DNA of 35,519 nt from Cellulomonas sp. ACRRI (GTDB lineage Bacteria > Actinomycetota > Actinomycetes > Actinomycetales > Cellulomonadaceae). The notes beneath the pieces were generated by a model, which saw nothing but the letters and a program-made list of their open reading frames with translations, was not told where the DNA came from and searched no databases. Of the stretch, positions 33,642 to 35,519 are shown piece after piece (position 1 is the first letter of the stretch; each line of letters opens with the position of its first letter). The position numbers and the translations under genes were made by a program. The stretch lies in assembly GCF_022346185.1 (NCBI RefSeq), contig NZ_JAKRMS010000027.1, positions 1 to 35,519 on the forward strand, given 5' to 3'.

Positions 33642-35255
33642 TCACAGGGCCTCGGTCGCCGCGCGCTCGACGGCCAGGCCGGCGCGGTAGCGCTCGAGGA
33701 ACTGCTCGTAGCCGGCGACGTCGCCCGCGTCCGGGGTGACGGTCTCGACGTCCGCGCCGGCGAAGACCCGCTCGGACAGGTACGTCGGCAGGTCCTGCTC
33801 GGCGGCGGCGCCCAGGTACGCGGCGAGCACCGCGATGCCCCACGCCCCGCCCTCGGCCGCGGTCTCCCCGACGGCCACCGGGGCGTCGATCGCCGCCGCC
33901 AGCAGGCGCTGCGCCACGCCCGCCGTCCGGAACATGCCGCCGTGCGCGAGCATCGCGTCGATCGCGACCCCCTCGCCCCGCAGCACGTGCATGCCGAGGC
34001 TCAGCGTGCCGAACGCCGAGTACAGCTGGGTCCGCATGAAGTTCGCGAGCGTCAGCCGGCTGTCGGGCGTCCGCACCACCAGGGGCCGGCCGGCGTCGAG
34101 GCCGGTGATCGGCTCGCCGGACAGGTAGTTGTAGGCGAGCAGGCCGCCGCCGTCCGCGTCGCCCTCCAGCGCGGCGCGGAACAGGGCGCCGAACACGTCG
34201 TCGGCCGCGGCCGGCGCGCCGAGCGCGGTGGCGAACTCGCCGAACAGGCCGGCCCAGGCGTTGAGCTCCGAGGCGCCGTTGTTGCAGTGCACCATCGCGA
34301 CCAGGTCGCCGGCCGGGGTGGTCACGACGTCGAGCTCGTGGTGCACCCGGGCCAGCGGCTTCTCCAGCACGACCATCGCGAAGATCGACGTGCCGGCGCT
34401 GACGTTGCCCGTGCGCGGGGCGACCGAGTTGGTCGCGACCATGCCGGTGCCGGCGTCGCCCTCGGGCGGGCACAGCGGGATGCCGGCCTGCAGCGAGCCG
34501 GTCGGGTCGAGCAGAGCGGCGCCCTCCTCCGTCAGCCGGCCGGCGTCCGCGCCCGCGGGCAGCACCTCGGGCAGCAGGTCGCGCAGGTGCAGGCCCGGGC
34601 GGCGGGTCGCCACGATCTCGTCGACCTGGGCCAGCATCGTGGCGTCGTAGTCGCGGGTCGCCGGGTCGATCGGGAACATGCCGGACGCGTCGCCGACCCC
34701 GAGGACCTTCCGCCCGGTCAGCCGCCAGTGCACGTACCCGGCGAGCGTCGTCGCGAAGTCGATCTGCGGGACGTGCGGCTCGTGGTCGAGGATCGCCTGG
34801 TAGAGGTGCGCGATCGACCAGCGCAGCGGGATGTTGAACCCGAGCTTGTCGGTGAGCTCCGCGGCCGCGCGGCCGGTCGAGGTGTTCCGCCACGTGCGGA
34901 ACGGCACCAGCAGCTCGCCGTCGGCGTCGAACGGCAGGTAGCCGTGCATCATCGCCGAGACGCCGAGCGCGCCGAACGTCGTGGGGCGGACGCCGTAGCG
35001 CTGCTCCACGTCGGCGACGAGCGTGGCGATCGACTCCTGCAGGCCCGCCCACACCGCGTCGAGCGAGTACGTCCACACGCCGTCGACGTACTGGTTCTCC
35101 CACTCGTGGCTGCCCGTGGCGACCGGCGCGTGGTCCGGGCCGATCAGGCAGGCCTTGATCCGGGTCGAGCCGAGCTCGATGCCCAGCGAGGTCCGGCCGT
35201 CCGTGATCGCGGCGGCGATCTCGTCGCGGCGTGCGTCGTCGTGGTCCTGCGCCAT
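33642..35255 (-). CDS. araB: L-ribulokinase (FGGY family)
   Basis: This 537-aa sugar kinase phosphorylates L-ribulose to L-ribulose 5-phosphate. It has the FGGY ATPase-domain P-loop-like start [16 protein letters not shown] near residue 24, MMHGYLPFD near residue 107, the glycine-rich second half with [17 protein letters not shown] near 275, and [22 protein letters not shown] with [17 protein letters not shown] near 440-480. Its place first in araB-D-A supports ribulokinase rather than xylulokinase. The operon runs leftward from a promoter overlapped by a LacI-type operator. Start at 35255, preceded by GGACGGAGC. A conventional enzyme with no oddities seen. Confidence 0.92.
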   Translation of the reverse strand: MAQDHDDARRDEIAAAITDGRTSLGIELGSTRIKACLIGPDHAPVATGSHEWENQYVDGVWTYSLDAVWAGLQESIATLVADVEQRYGVRPTTFGALGVSAMMHGYLPFDADGELLVPFRTWRNTSTGRAAAELTDKLGFNIPLRWSIAHLYQAILDHEPHVPQIDFATTLAGYVHWRLTGRKVLGVGDASGMFPIDPATRDYDATMLAQVDEIVATRRPGLHLRDLLPEVLPAGADAGRLTEEGAALLDPTGSLQAGIPLCPPEGDAGTGMVATNSVAPRTGNVSAGTSIFAMVVLEKPLARVHHELDVVTTPAGDLVAMVHCNNGASELNAWAGLFGEFATALGAPAAADDVFGALFRAALEGDADGGGLLAYNYLSGEPITGLDAGRPLVVRTPDSRLTLANFMRTQLYSAFGTLSLGMHVLRGEGVAIDAMLAHGGMFRTAGVAQRLLAAAIDAPVAVGETAAEGGAWGIAVLAAYLGAAAEQDLPTYLSERVFAGADVETVTPDAGDVAGYEQFLERYRAGLAVERAATEAL

Positions 35256-35341
35256 TGCGTGCTCCGTCCTCGCGGTCGGGCTGCACTGCCCGCCTGCCTG
35301 CGATGTTCCCGCACACGGCGGTCCGCCGCGTCCTGCCCCCG

Positions 35342-35370
35342 ATGTTAGCGCTCACACGCGCGCGCACCAA
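35342..35370 (-). promoter_or_regulatory. araB promoter with overlapping LacI-type operator
   Basis: Reading leftward, TTGGTG (35370-35365) and TAACAT (35347-35342) are separated by exactly 17 bases. The near-palindrome TGTTAGCGCTCACA (35343-35356; one mismatched pair) covers the -10 box and part of the spacer, so a bound LacI-family repressor would block polymerase. The start would be near 35335, giving a leader of about 80 bases. The -35 is weak, the -10 good. Confidence 0.6.
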
Positions 35371-35418
35371 CCGCCCTGCTCGCGCGCCACGGCAGCGCCT
35401 TCCCGCCGCCGCCCGTCT

Positions 35419-35484
35419 CGCCGAGATGGCAGCTCTCGGCTGTCCGCGGAGCCCGCACCACAGCCGAGAGTCGCCATCTCGGCG
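35419..35484. repeat. Long imperfect palindrome right of the ara operon
   Basis: 25-base arms (35419-35443 and 35460-35484) with two adjacent mismatches surround a 16-base loop. The arms read CGCCGAGATGGC and CTCTCGGCTGT. It lies upstream of the araB promoter and may terminate a gene beyond the window edge. It resembles the other long palindromes in architecture but not in sequence. Confidence 0.75.
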
Positions 35485-35519
35485 GGGTCCGGCGCGGGGG
35501 TGGAGGGAGGGGTGTCGGG

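Overview
The window is about 35.5 kb of very GC-rich chromosomal DNA. It carries overlapping GTGA and ATGA gene junctions, GTG starts, strong AGGAGG-type ribosome binding sites and TAnnnT -10 boxes. Carbohydrate uptake genes, a bS22-type mini ribosomal protein beside a BldC/Rv0500A-like regulator, and araBDA all point to an actinomycete, probably a plant-polymer degrader of the Cellulomonas type (Micrococcales). The genus is inferred, not proven. I see no rRNA, tRNA, CRISPR array, transposase or phage gene.

Left part. 1-4018 (+) is the end of a CUT1 sugar ABC operon: two permeases, a cytoplasmic GH43 arabinanase-like enzyme and a DUF624/YesL-type membrane protein. 4162-12214 holds seven soluble glycosyltransferases: one alone, four overlapping on the minus strand, and two overlapping on the plus strand facing away from those four. 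Near-identical 57-bp palindromes lie at both ends of this block (4040-4096 and 12231-12287). 12320-14073 (-) is a coupled pair, an NADP/F420 reductase-like protein and a luciferase-like flavin or F420 oxidoreductase.

Middle. 14180-18627 (-) is a LacI repressor gene and, behind a strong terminator, a second CUT1 cassette with a Tat-type lipoprotein and two permeases. Neither CUT1 cassette has its own ATPase here, so a shared MsiK-like ATPase elsewhere is likely. 18872-20862 (-) holds the 32-aa bS22 gene, the BldC/Rv0500A-like gene and an AcuC-family deacetylase with a probable leaderless start. 20996-24355 (+) is an overlapping Ktr/Trk potassium channel, its RCK subunit and a ROK regulator. 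A GAF-SpoIIE phosphatase and a CorA magnesium transporter follow.

Right part. 26947-30919 (-) is chvE-mmsA-mmsB, a CUT2 monosaccharide importer. 31356-35255 (-) is araB-araD-araA, which converts L-arabinose to D-xylulose 5-phosphate. The araB promoter is overlapped by a LacI-type operator, and a closely matching site lies upstream of chvE. Together the window describes arabinan use: import of oligomers, intracellular cleavage by GH43, direct import of the monomer, then the AraA-AraB-AraD pathway.
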